DNA from: an uncultured Paracoccaceae bacterium
GTDB taxonomy: Bacteria; Pseudomonadota; Alphaproteobacteria; Rhodobacterales; Rhodobacteraceae
Reading direction: 5' to 3'
Length of the DNA stretch: 64,000 bases
Assembly (NCBI GenBank): GCA_947499715.1
Contig: CANMPL010000002.1
Coordinates: 248,001-312,000, forward strand
Shown: piece by piece, positions 16,554-23,762 of the stretch
How the letters are laid out: each line of letters begins with the position of its first letter
Numbering within the stretch: position 1 is the first letter of the stretch
The notes under the pieces: generated by a model
Told to the model about the DNA's origin: nothing
Database searches by the model: none
What the model saw: the letters and a program-made list of their open reading frames with translations, nothing else
Made by a program: the position numbers and the translations under genes

Positions 16554-17978
16554 TCAGTCTTCCAATACCCAGGTGTCTTTAGTGCCGCCGCCTTGGGATG
16601 AATTCACCACAAGGCTGCCTTCGGTCAGCGCGACCCGTGTCAAACCACCCGGCGTGATATCCACACCCGCTGGTGACACCAGTGCAAAGGGTCGCAAATC
16701 CACATGCCTTGGCGCCAGCCCTGCGTCGGTAAATATCGGCACCGTCGACAGCGATAGCGTGGGCTGTGCGATGTAATTCGCCGGTTTGGCACGCAGCTTA
16801 TCGGCAAATTCCGCCAGTTCTTTCTTGCTGGCCGCGGGGCCCACAAGCATCCCGTATCCACCCGATCCGTGTACCTCTTTGACGACCAGATCAGCCAGAT
16901 TATCCAGCACGTATTTCAGCGTGTCAGGCTCTGAACAGCGATGCGTCAGCACGTTTTTCAGGATCGCCCGTTCGCCGGTATAGAACTCCACGATCTCGGG
17001 CATATAGCTGTAAATCGCCTTGTCGTCGGCCACACCTGTGCCCGGTGCATTGGTGATCGCGATATTGCCTGCGCGGTAGACATCCATGATCCCCGGCACA
17101 CCCAGCATCGACGTGGGGTTAAACGTCAGCGGATCAAGATATTCATCATCGACGCGGCGGTAAATGACATCAATCACCTTGTAGCCGCGCGTCGTGCGCA
17201 TCGCGATATGGCCGTCCACCACCCGCAGATCATGCCCTTCAACCAGTTCCACACCCATCTGATCGGCCAGAAAACTATGCTCGTAATAGGCTGAATTGTG
17301 GATCCCCGGCGTCAGCACCACCACACAGGGCCGCCCCTTGCAGGATGCAGGCGCAGAGGCCTCAAGCGACCGCCGCAATTGTTTGGGATAATCGCTGACC
17401 CGTTGTACTTTGATCTTGCTGAAAAGTTCCGGGAACATCTGCAACATCGTCTCGCGGTTCTCAAGCATATAGCTCACCCCGCTGGGCGTCCTTGCGTTGT
17501 CCTCGAGCACAAAGAAATCGTCTTCGCCGGTCCGCACGATATCGGTGCCCACGATATGGGTATAGACGTCACCCGGCGGGCTGAAATCCATCATCTGCGG
17601 CAAAAAGGCGTCATTCTGCGCAATCAGGTCTTTGGGCACGACGCCCGCCCGCAGAATTTCCTGCCGGTTGTAGATGTCGTGCAGAAACGCGTTGATCGCC
17701 CTGACCCTTTGGTCGATCCCCCGCGACAGCTTGGTCCATTCCTTGTTGGAAATGATCCTTGGCACCAGATCGAAAGGGATCAACCGCTCTTCGGCATCTG
17801 ATTGGCCATAGACATTGAATGTGATCCCGGTCCGCCTGAAAAAGGCTTCTGCCTCTTCAGACTTCTTGGCAAGACGCGCGGTGTCTTGCTTTGTGAACCA
17901 TTGTTCATAGGCGGAATAAGGCGCGCGAATGCCCGCGTCGGTGGACATCTCGCTAAAGTGCTTTGGGCTTGGATTCAT
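16554..17978 (-). CDS. Circularly permuted ATP-grasp protein
   Basis: This protein of about 474 aa is a circularly permuted ATP-grasp enzyme of the family that accompanies alpha-E. Recognisable parts are FRRTGITFNVYG, FDLVPRIISNKEW, VLEDNARTPSGVSYM and LADLVVKEVHGSGGYGML, the last forming part of the nucleotide site. ATP-grasp enzymes form amide bonds through acyl phosphates, so it may make a peptide-like product acted on by the transglutaminase and Anbu. Start 17978 is the best compromise. A later ATG (17948) has a better ribosome site, and an upstream frame extension to 18110 looks non-homologous. It is the first gene of the Anbu operon. Confidence 0.9.
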   Translation of the reverse strand: MNPSPKHFSEMSTDAGIRAPYSAYEQWFTKQDTARLAKKSEEAEAFFRRTGITFNVYGQSDAEERLIPFDLVPRIISNKEWTKLSRGIDQRVRAINAFLHDIYNRQEILRAGVVPKDLIAQNDAFLPQMMDFSPPGDVYTHIVGTDIVRTGEDDFFVLEDNARTPSGVSYMLENRETMLQMFPELFSKIKVQRVSDYPKQLRRSLEASAPASCKGRPCVVVLTPGIHNSAYYEHSFLADQMGVELVEGHDLRVVDGHIAMRTTRGYKVIDVIYRRVDDEYLDPLTFNPTSMLGVPGIMDVYRAGNIAITNAPGTGVADDKAIYSYMPEIVEFYTGERAILKNVLTHRCSEPDTLKYVLDNLADLVVKEVHGSGGYGMLVGPAASKKELAEFADKLRAKPANYIAQPTLSLSTVPIFTDAGLAPRHVDLRPFALVSPAGVDITPGGLTRVALTEGSLVVNSSQGGGTKDTWVLED

Positions 17979-18173
17979 ATGGTCAGCGTAGTGGCTTTGG
18001 CGCGATTGGCAATGCTGTGGTGCGCAATCAACCGTTTCCGCATCCCCTACCGCCCAAAAAAGCGGCAGACGTGTCGCTGCGTCTGATGTTGCGGGACATT
18101 CGTCTTGCATTGCCTATCCCATACGGACGTCCGCCCGCACAGAACACATGGATCACCGCGCAGGCGCGATCCG

Positions 18174-18821
18174 CTAGGTCTTTCTTGCAGTGGTGATTTC
18201 TTCGTCGGTGATGCTGGCGGCAATCATCCGGCGCTGCATCAACAGCGACATCCGGTAGGTGTCTTCCAGAAACCCGGTAGAGGCGATCAGCACGCGTTTG
18301 GCATCGGCGTCGATCCGGTCATCCTCGCGCCGTTCCAGCAACTTGCCAAAGCGCAGGTCCTCGATCAGCTTTTCGGTCGTCTTTGGCGACATATCGTCAA
18401 TCAGCAGATGGCCGAATTCGTAGATCGCAAAGACCGGTTCGTTCAGCGCGCGGATACTATCAAGGATCTTGGCCTTGCGTTCGGGCTTAAAGATCGCCTT
18501 GCGAAATTCGTTCGGGGATTTGCCGAAATCGGGGTCGTTCAACTGACCGTTGATCTTGTCGTTGTGACTGTCGATGAAAACGCTGATTTGCGCGGCATCG
18601 GTGCAATCCAGTGCGCGCAGAAAGAACATGAACTGGGTGAAATGCAGCAGGTAGTCATGCCCGTTGGACCCCATGATGGTGGGAAAGTCCGACAGCGGCG
18701 CGGTCTTTTGCAGCTCTGTGCGCACGGTTTCAAAGAACCAGTTTTCGGTCCGAAGCGAGGCTTCGACCGTCTCGAATGCGTGCAGCAGGCTGAGTTGTGT
18801 CTTGTCGTCTGTGTCGGTCAC
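18174..18821 (-). CDS. Conserved hypothetical protein (helical, cytoplasmic)
   Basis: I do not recognise this 215-aa protein. It has no signal peptide or membrane segment, is predicted mostly helical and charged, and ends DEEITTARKT. Segments such as HDYLLHFTQFMFFLRALDC and FGHLLIDDMSPKTTEKLIED look like buried helices. It lies on the minus strand between the caspase operon (65 nt upstream) and the Anbu operon (195 nt downstream), so it could belong to either. Its codon use resembles the neighbours, supporting a real gene. No function is proposed. Confidence 0.72.
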   Translation of the reverse strand: MTDTDDKTQLSLLHAFETVEASLRTENWFFETVRTELQKTAPLSDFPTIMGSNGHDYLLHFTQFMFFLRALDCTDAAQISVFIDSHNDKINGQLNDPDFGKSPNEFRKAIFKPERKAKILDSIRALNEPVFAIYEFGHLLIDDMSPKTTEKLIEDLRFGKLLERREDDRIDADAKRVLIASTGFLEDTYRMSLLMQRRMIAASITDEEITTARKT

Positions 18822-18885
18822 CGCGTCCCACCTTCCTGTGCGAAGGGTGAGACGTCAGCGTCGCTCCGTCAAGCCTGCTGGCGCA

Positions 18886-20457
18886 CTAAGGTCTGGTATA
18901 GAACGGGAAAAGTGCGATCCGGGGTTGTGTGTCCATCTTCAGGACCGCGGTGCGCAGCACCTCCCACAGCTTTGGCGTGCGGCTGTCTTGGCCGTCCAGA
19001 TGCGCCAGCACCGCCCGCAGATCCGCGCCATCGCCCTTGGTTTCAATCGCGATGATATGGTCGGCGCCGTAAGGGGCCTGCACCTGTAGCGTCAGGTTCA
19101 GCGGGTCCGCCGGGATCACCGCTTGCGGATCATTAATGCCTTCGCCCTGATAGGGATACAAAAGCGAGACCGCCCCGTCCGACGACACCGCCACCAGCGT
19201 GATATAGGGCGTGCTGCGCCCCCTGATCTGCACCGTCACCCGGTCGCGGCTGGTATAGCTGCGGTCCCCTTCAGCAAAGCGCACCTCGAGGCTGCCCGCC
19301 GGTCCGGCCGCGGCAATCGCCTGCGTCACCCGCAGCTTGTCGATCGCCTGTTCCAGCCCCACCGCCGGCGCGTCATCGCTGAAATCCGCCAAGGCATCCC
19401 CCACCGTGGACCGCAAAACGCCGGCGCTGAAGTCCGCAAACGCCGCGGCTGCCAGCGGATCCTCAACCACCCGCACACCGTCCAGACCCGCCAGCACCGT
19501 GGCACCAAAATTGCCGCCGTTATGGGCCACCGCCAGGTCCGGCAACCCCGCCAGCGTCTTTTCAAACGGCGACACCTCGATCATCACCGGCTCCGGCGCG
19601 CCATCCAGCGCAAAAAGCACCCGCTCTTCGTCGCCGCGTGGGCTGATCTGCGGCGCCTGCAACCCCTGACTGATGCTGCGCACCGACCGGCGCACATAGG
19701 TGGCCAACTCGTCCTTGGTCACAGCGCCATTGGCATCCGCGTCCGCCTCGCCGCGTAGTCCCCGGGCAAAGGAATAGGACAACGCACCCCTTGGTTTGCC
19801 ATCAATCAGGAACTCCGGCACCTTTTCGGATTCGTCCACCGCCGCCAGAAACAGCGCCACATCATCCTTGCCTTCGCTGGCCGATACCCGTGGTGGCGGC
19901 GGCGGCAACGGATCATCCGACAGCTTGCCGCCGATGACATAGCGATAGCCCAACACCGGCGTCACATTCCGCGACACCGTGCCCGAGTGGCAGCTATCGG
20001 CCAAAAACACGACCTCTGCCTGTGGCGTCAGCGCAATCAATGCGGCCAATTCATCATCGCGGATCCGCTCTGCCGCACCGGCCCCCTGAAACGAAAACCC
20101 CGCCAGCAGAAAATTCTCATCGCGCCCGTCTTCCTCTGACCCGATGATATACTCCGGCTCATAGGACCCGTGGCCTGCATAGCTGACAACAAGCCGGTCA
20201 CCGGGCTCAATCTTCGCCGCCACCGCTTCCCACGCCTCAAAAATCGCAGCCCGCGTCGCCGCGCCATCCAACAGCAGCGTCACCTCTGCCCCGATCCCGG
20301 CCAGCGCGTCAGCAATGTCGTGGGCGTCATTCACCGCGCCCTGCAAATCCGGCACATTGGCGTATTCATCAATCCCGATCACCAGACCATAGGTCTTTTC
20401 GGCCCAGGCAGGCAGGGCGGCGCAGGCCATCAGCCCGGCAAGAACAACCGCCCTCAT
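18886..20457 (-). CDS. Exported caspase-fold peptidase with EF-hand loop and DUF4384-like domain
   Basis: This 523-aa protein has a signal peptide (cleavage after PAWA), then a caspase-like peptidase domain (about residues 22-260). The catalytic His is H96 in SYAGHGSYE and the Cys is C156 in LADSCHSGT. A 12-residue EF-hand-type calcium loop, DADANGAVTKDE (residues 239-250), follows the catalytic core. Residues of about 390-480 resemble DUF4384 (SSDGAVSLLYPYQGEG, APYGADHIIAIETKG). It should act in the periplasm. Its start overlaps the OmpA-like stop (ATGA), so it is the third gene of the pseudo-caspase/OmpA/caspase operon. The substrate is unknown, and caspase-fold enzymes cut after Arg, Lys or Asp depending on clade. 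Confidence 0.88.
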   Translation of the reverse strand: MRAVVLAGLMACAALPAWAEKTYGLVIGIDEYANVPDLQGAVNDAHDIADALAGIGAEVTLLLDGAATRAAIFEAWEAVAAKIEPGDRLVVSYAGHGSYEPEYIIGSEEDGRDENFLLAGFSFQGAGAAERIRDDELAALIALTPQAEVVFLADSCHSGTVSRNVTPVLGYRYVIGGKLSDDPLPPPPPRVSASEGKDDVALFLAAVDESEKVPEFLIDGKPRGALSYSFARGLRGEADADANGAVTKDELATYVRRSVRSISQGLQAPQISPRGDEERVLFALDGAPEPVMIEVSPFEKTLAGLPDLAVAHNGGNFGATVLAGLDGVRVVEDPLAAAAFADFSAGVLRSTVGDALADFSDDAPAVGLEQAIDKLRVTQAIAAAGPAGSLEVRFAEGDRSYTSRDRVTVQIRGRSTPYITLVAVSSDGAVSLLYPYQGEGINDPQAVIPADPLNLTLQVQAPYGADHIIAIETKGDGADLRAVLAHLDGQDSRTPKLWEVLRTAVLKMDTQPRIALFPFYTRP

Positions 20458-21338
20458 TGGCTTGCAAACGACACGCGCCGCGCGATGCGGTGGTGCTCCT
20501 CTGATCCGGCTTCAATGCCGGATGGGGGGGTGGGCAGGCGGCTTTCACCGTAGGGGGTGGTGATGATCTCTCCGGTGTAACCGGCGGCCTTGATATAAGT
20601 GGCCAATGCCTCGGCGCGGGCCTCTGACAGGGCAAGGTTGAATTCCTCACCGCCCACCGGGTCGGTGTGCCCGCCCAGGTTCACGCTGACCGGATTGACC
20701 ATCAGCAAATGGTTCACCAGCGCATTGGCGTAATCCAGGCCCGCCGCATCAAACTGGACAGAATTATATTCAAACGTGATCGGCAGCGGGATCTCTTCAA
20801 CCTCGAACCCGCGGACCTTGCCGGTCAACATCACGCTGGGGTTGCCGGACCGCGTGGTCGGCAAATCCACCACCTGATCCGCCAGCGACAGGCTTGCCGT
20901 CGCCAGTTGGTAGATCTCGGCAATCTCTTCGGTCTCTGCGGTATGGGTCTGGTCGCCCTCGGCCAATTCATTCAGGGCCAGCTGGAAATTGGCCGCTGCA
21001 CTGGCATAATCCTTCGCCGCCCAGTCCAATTGCCCCAACCCGGCAAAGCTGCGCCAGTGCCGCTCATAACCAAGTGCGGTTTCAAGCGCTGCCCGCTTGG
21101 TTGCCTCATCGGCATCCGTCAGCGTGACGGCAAAGGCGTCGCGCGCCAGAAAATCACCGACCCATTCGCGAAAGTCATCCGAACAATCGTTGTCCGCGAT
21201 CAACCCGTCAAACAGGGCCGCAGCGGCATTGGCATCATCCGTCTGCACAGCGGCGACGGCGGCGTCGTAACCTTCACAAGCCAGCGCCGGGCTGGCCATG
21301 CTCAGGCCCATCAGGGCAAGTATCGATATGCGTTTCAT
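20454..21338 (-). CDS. OmpA-like periplasmic or outer-membrane protein with helical repeat region
   Basis: This 294-aa protein has a signal peptide ending SPALA, a middle Ala-rich helical region of TPR-like character (RHWRSFAGLGQLDWAAKDYA, then ANFQLALNEL), and a C-terminal OmpA-type peptidoglycan-binding domain (ITFEYNSVQF, NLGGHTDPVGGEEFN, LSEARAEALATYIKAAG). It would anchor to peptidoglycan. The start at 21338 is best spaced behind GGAG; a Met one codon earlier is possible. It lies 21 nt after the pseudo-caspase and overlaps the active caspase by 4 nt. It could act as scaffold for, or substrate of, the two caspase-fold proteins. Confidence 0.88.
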   Translation of the reverse strand: MKRISILALMGLSMASPALACEGYDAAVAAVQTDDANAAAALFDGLIADNDCSDDFREWVGDFLARDAFAVTLTDADEATKRAALETALGYERHWRSFAGLGQLDWAAKDYASAAANFQLALNELAEGDQTHTAETEEIAEIYQLATASLSLADQVVDLPTTRSGNPSVMLTGKVRGFEVEEIPLPITFEYNSVQFDAAGLDYANALVNHLLMVNPVSVNLGGHTDPVGGEEFNLALSEARAEALATYIKAAGYTGEIITTPYGESRLPTPPSGIEAGSEEHHRIARRVSFASQ

Positions 21339-21359
21339 CATAAGCTCCGTCATCAATCG

Positions 21360-22640
21360 TCAGTTTGAAATTGTATAATTCAGCGTCGTGACCGAATAGC
21401 TGCGGCCAAGGTTTGATAGGGTTTGTGCAAGTTGCGGCAGATCCGCTGCCGTCGCGTTTTGGGGCAAAAGGGTGGTGGCATCGACGTCCGCACCCTCGAT
21501 CAGGACGCCCAGCAGATAGCCGTCCCCGGCAGGGCCGGTGACCCTGACGCGCAGCGGCGCGCCATTGGCCGATGTGCCGCTTGGGATGGATAGTTCGACC
21601 CCCGGCACGATCCGGGTGCCACTGCCCGCCGCCAGTCTTGACGGGAACACCCGGCTTAACTGCCCCTGCGGGTCCACATCCAAAATCAGCAGCGTGCCAG
21701 CGGCCTGCGCCAGCACACGAAAGGTCACCGATTGCCCGATGCTCAGCGCTGTGCCGCCATCAATCGACAGGCGCACATCTGCGCTATTGCTGGCGGTAAA
21801 GGGCGCATTGGTCTGCGGGGCAGGGGCCGCGCCTGCGACCTCAATGCCCGTCGCGCTGCGGTTCAAAGGCCCTGCAAAATCGGGGGAAAGGCCCATGGGC
21901 GCGCAATTGGCTTGGGTCGCGCACCATGCGGTGCTTTGGCTGCGCAAATAGGCGATCGTCTCGCCGTGGGTGATCGTGCCGTCGGCATTTGTGTCGGCGG
22001 CCCCCTTGGCGGCGGCGATCAATGCATTTGTCATCACGCCACCCTGGGCGGTTTCCCAAGCGGTCTGGCTCACGGCGGATGCCGCATAGACCGCGCGGCT
22101 GTCGCCATTGGCGGCAAAGGGCGTGGCCTCAAACCCCGGTGCGCCAATCCCGCGCTGGCCGGGGGTGGCAATGTCGCCACGAAATCCTGTGTCCATGATC
22201 ACCGTCACATCGCGGTCCGCGATCAGATCAAGGATATCTGAAAGCGCGTCTTCAGGGATCCGACCCAGCAGGCTCTCGCTGTCATAGGCCAGAATGACGC
22301 GGGTATCGGCGGCGTTCCGGCTGCCAAGGCCCGCGAAATACAAAAGCGCGCGGTCACCGGGGGCTGTCAGGCCGACGAGTTCGTCAATCAGCGCATCCAG
22401 AATGGCGGCGGATGTGGCAGCGCTGTCCAGCAGCACCGACACCTGAGTCTGTCCGTAGCCCCAACGCTCCACCGCCAGCTGCGCCATCGCGATGGCGTCG
22501 TCGGTGGCCGATTGCGGCGCAAGCCGCAGGTCAAGGTTGGGATAGCCCTCGACCCCGATGATCAGGGCGCGGTCCTCGGCAGGGGCTGCCGTGGCAAGGC
22601 CCAGCGTGAGGGCAAGGAAGGTGATCAGGCGATTATTCAT
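21360..22640 (-). CDS. Exported pseudo-caspase (catalytic His and Cys lost) with EF-hand loop and DUF4384-like domain
   Basis: This 426-aa protein has a signal peptide ending TAAPA and a caspase-like fold (RALIIGVEGYPNL, ATDDAIAMAQLA). Both catalytic positions are replaced: the His motif reads YFAGLGS (Leu at residue 105) and the Cys motif reads IMDTGFRGD (Gly at 152). The frame is intact and the fold is otherwise well kept, so it looks like a functional non-enzyme rather than a decaying gene. An EF-hand-type loop DTNADGTITHGE sits at residues 216-227. The C-terminal 120 residues resemble DUF4384 (TLLILDVDPQGQLSRVFPS). It is the first gene of the operon with the OmpA-like and active caspase genes. 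Confidence 0.85.
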   Translation of the reverse strand: MNNRLITFLALTLGLATAAPAEDRALIIGVEGYPNLDLRLAPQSATDDAIAMAQLAVERWGYGQTQVSVLLDSAATSAAILDALIDELVGLTAPGDRALLYFAGLGSRNAADTRVILAYDSESLLGRIPEDALSDILDLIADRDVTVIMDTGFRGDIATPGQRGIGAPGFEATPFAANGDSRAVYAASAVSQTAWETAQGGVMTNALIAAAKGAADTNADGTITHGETIAYLRSQSTAWCATQANCAPMGLSPDFAGPLNRSATGIEVAGAAPAPQTNAPFTASNSADVRLSIDGGTALSIGQSVTFRVLAQAAGTLLILDVDPQGQLSRVFPSRLAAGSGTRIVPGVELSIPSGTSANGAPLRVRVTGPAGDGYLLGVLIEGADVDATTLLPQNATAADLPQLAQTLSNLGRSYSVTTLNYTISN

Positions 22641-23037
22641 GTGACCTATGCTAGCAGGCAAATTGTGATCTTGGCACGTGTCGTTTTTTGTGCGCCAAGC
22701 AGGGTTAACGTGGCTTAGGACTTTCATGCAGCCACTTTGTGTATGGTTTGTGCATACTTTGTGTATGGGTTCTGCATCCTCGATTTTGACCGTGCGGAGG
22801 GGGGCATTCACTTTCCACGCAGCGATGTCGGAACCGTTTGGTGTTCGGGTTTTCCTGCGCTAGGTTTACCTTAAGTGACGCTCGCATTGCGGGTCTGTCG
22901 TTTTGGATACGACACAGGCTCAGCCGCGCCGATTTGGGCTAGGGTGGTTGCAAGTCAGATGGCATGGCCTGCAAGGTTTGCGCTGACATTAAACGGTAAC
23001 AGGGCGCTAAGTCGCTCTTATGAAAGAGGAAATGACG
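22641..23037. other. 397-nt divergent intergenic region between the two caspase operons
   Basis: There is no convincing gene here. Short open frames exist on both strands but lack ribosome sites and recognisable composition. The region holds the promoters of both divergent operons, a tandem 11-bp repeat (22736-22779) and an inverted repeat TGTCGT/ACGACA with a 7-nt spacer (22896-22914). The ribosome site AGAGGA at 23025-23030 belongs to the plus-strand gene. Confidence 0.7.
22736..22779. repeat. Tandem 11-bp repeats, candidate multi-site regulator binding region
   Basis: TTTGTGTATGG, TTTGTGCATAC and TTTGTGTATGG follow each other without spacers (22736-22768). A degenerate fourth unit, GTTCTGCATCC, runs to 22779. 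The 11-bp step puts successive copies on the same face of the helix, which fits cooperative protein binding. The array is about 96 nt upstream of the pseudo-caspase start and about 260 nt upstream of the plus-strand operon. Confidence 0.65.
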
Positions 23038-23358
23038 ATGCTTCGCCGCATGTATTTTACCACAGCATTTTGTGTCGCCTGTGCCTCTGGCGCGTCGGCT
23101 CAGGATCTTGAATGTCCTGATCTGGGGGTCGAGAATGAATTTCTGGCCTCCCACTTCTGCGCCCAACTGCAAGCGCTCGTGCCCGGCACCGGGACCACAC
23201 GGTCGATCACGCAGGAGGGAAATCCTGACTTGCCAGACGGGCAAGAATGGGCAGACTTCCCCCTAATTCAAGACGCCTACCGCGCCGACCCCCGCAAAAC
23301 ACTTGATCTGATTGAGCGGATCAAAGGCGCGGGTGGGTTGCCGGTGGATGCCAACTAA
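23038..23358 (+). CDS. Small exported protein of unknown function
   Basis: This 106-aa protein starts after an AGAGGA site 7 nt upstream; an earlier ATG (23020) has no such site. It has a signal peptide (MLRRMYFTTAFCVACASGASA) cut before QDLECPDLG, stated here as MLRRMYFT at the start and ASGASA at the cut. The mature part is acidic with two cysteines (ECPDLG and HFCAQL) likely to form a disulfide. It resembles no family I know. It is the first gene of the operon with the Gly/Pro lipoprotein and the caspase-Sel1 gene, so it may be a periplasmic partner, inhibitor or substrate. Confidence 0.7.
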   Translation: MLRRMYFTTAFCVACASGASAQDLECPDLGVENEFLASHFCAQLQALVPGTGTTRSITQEGNPDLPDGQEWADFPLIQDAYRADPRKTLDLIERIKGAGGLPVDAN

Positions 23359-23403
23359 AACAGGGACTTAGCGCCTGACTTTCGACGACAAGGAGATTTG
23401 AAA

Positions 23404-23760
23404 ATGACTAAGAAAACAGCCAAAAATCTAGGCCGGGGGATGCGCGCAACAGCGGTGTTCGGGCTGGCCGTCATGGTCTCGGGCTGCGTTGTTCCCGTGC
23501 CATTGCCGGTCGCGCAAACGACGACCGCAACAACACCCACAACGACCGTGGTCACAACCGACGCAGAAGCCAAAGCCGCAGCGGATGCTGCGTTGCGTCA
23601 GCGCGCTGCCGAAAATGCAGCAAGCCGCCGAGAAGATCGCAAAGCGTCATCATCCAGCCGCAGCAGCGGCGGTGGCGGTGGCGGGGGTGGTGGTGGTGGC
23701 GGTTCGCCTTCTCCGGCACCACCACCTCCCCCACCACCCCCGCCTTGCTGGCAGTGCTGA
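23404..23760 (+). CDS. Small lipoprotein with Gly12-Pro9-CWQC tail
   Basis: This 118-aa protein has a positively charged leader and lipobox VSGC, so it is predicted to be lipid-anchored. The mature chain has a Thr-rich linker, an Ala/Arg/Lys-rich probably helical part, a Ser-rich patch, twelve consecutive Gly, then SPSPA, nine consecutive Pro and a C-terminal CWQC. The Gly tract uses mixed GGC/GGT/GGG codons and the Pro tract mixed codons, so both are held by selection rather than simple slippage. It follows an AGGAG site at 8 nt and ends 2 nt before the caspase-Sel1 gene. I know no homologous family. A membrane tether with a flexible-then-rigid arm is a reasonable reading. Confidence 0.72.
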   Translation: MTKKTAKNLGRGMRATAVFGLAVMVSGCVVPVPLPVAQTTTATTPTTTVVTTDAEAKAAADAALRQRAAENAASRREDRKASSSSRSSGGGGGGGGGGGGSPSPAPPPPPPPPPCWQC

Positions 23761-23762
23761 TC

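Noticed and set aside
21360-22640. Pseudo-caspase gene considered as a decaying pseudogene
   Set aside because: The frame is intact through 426 codons with signal peptide, EF-hand loop and C-terminal domain preserved, so only the two catalytic positions are changed.
22678-23111. Short frames on both strands in the divergent caspase region (22678-22863, 22705-22887, 22875-23111)
   Set aside because: No ribosome sites, no export or domain features, and they cover the repeat region and the start of the secreted-protein gene in another frame.
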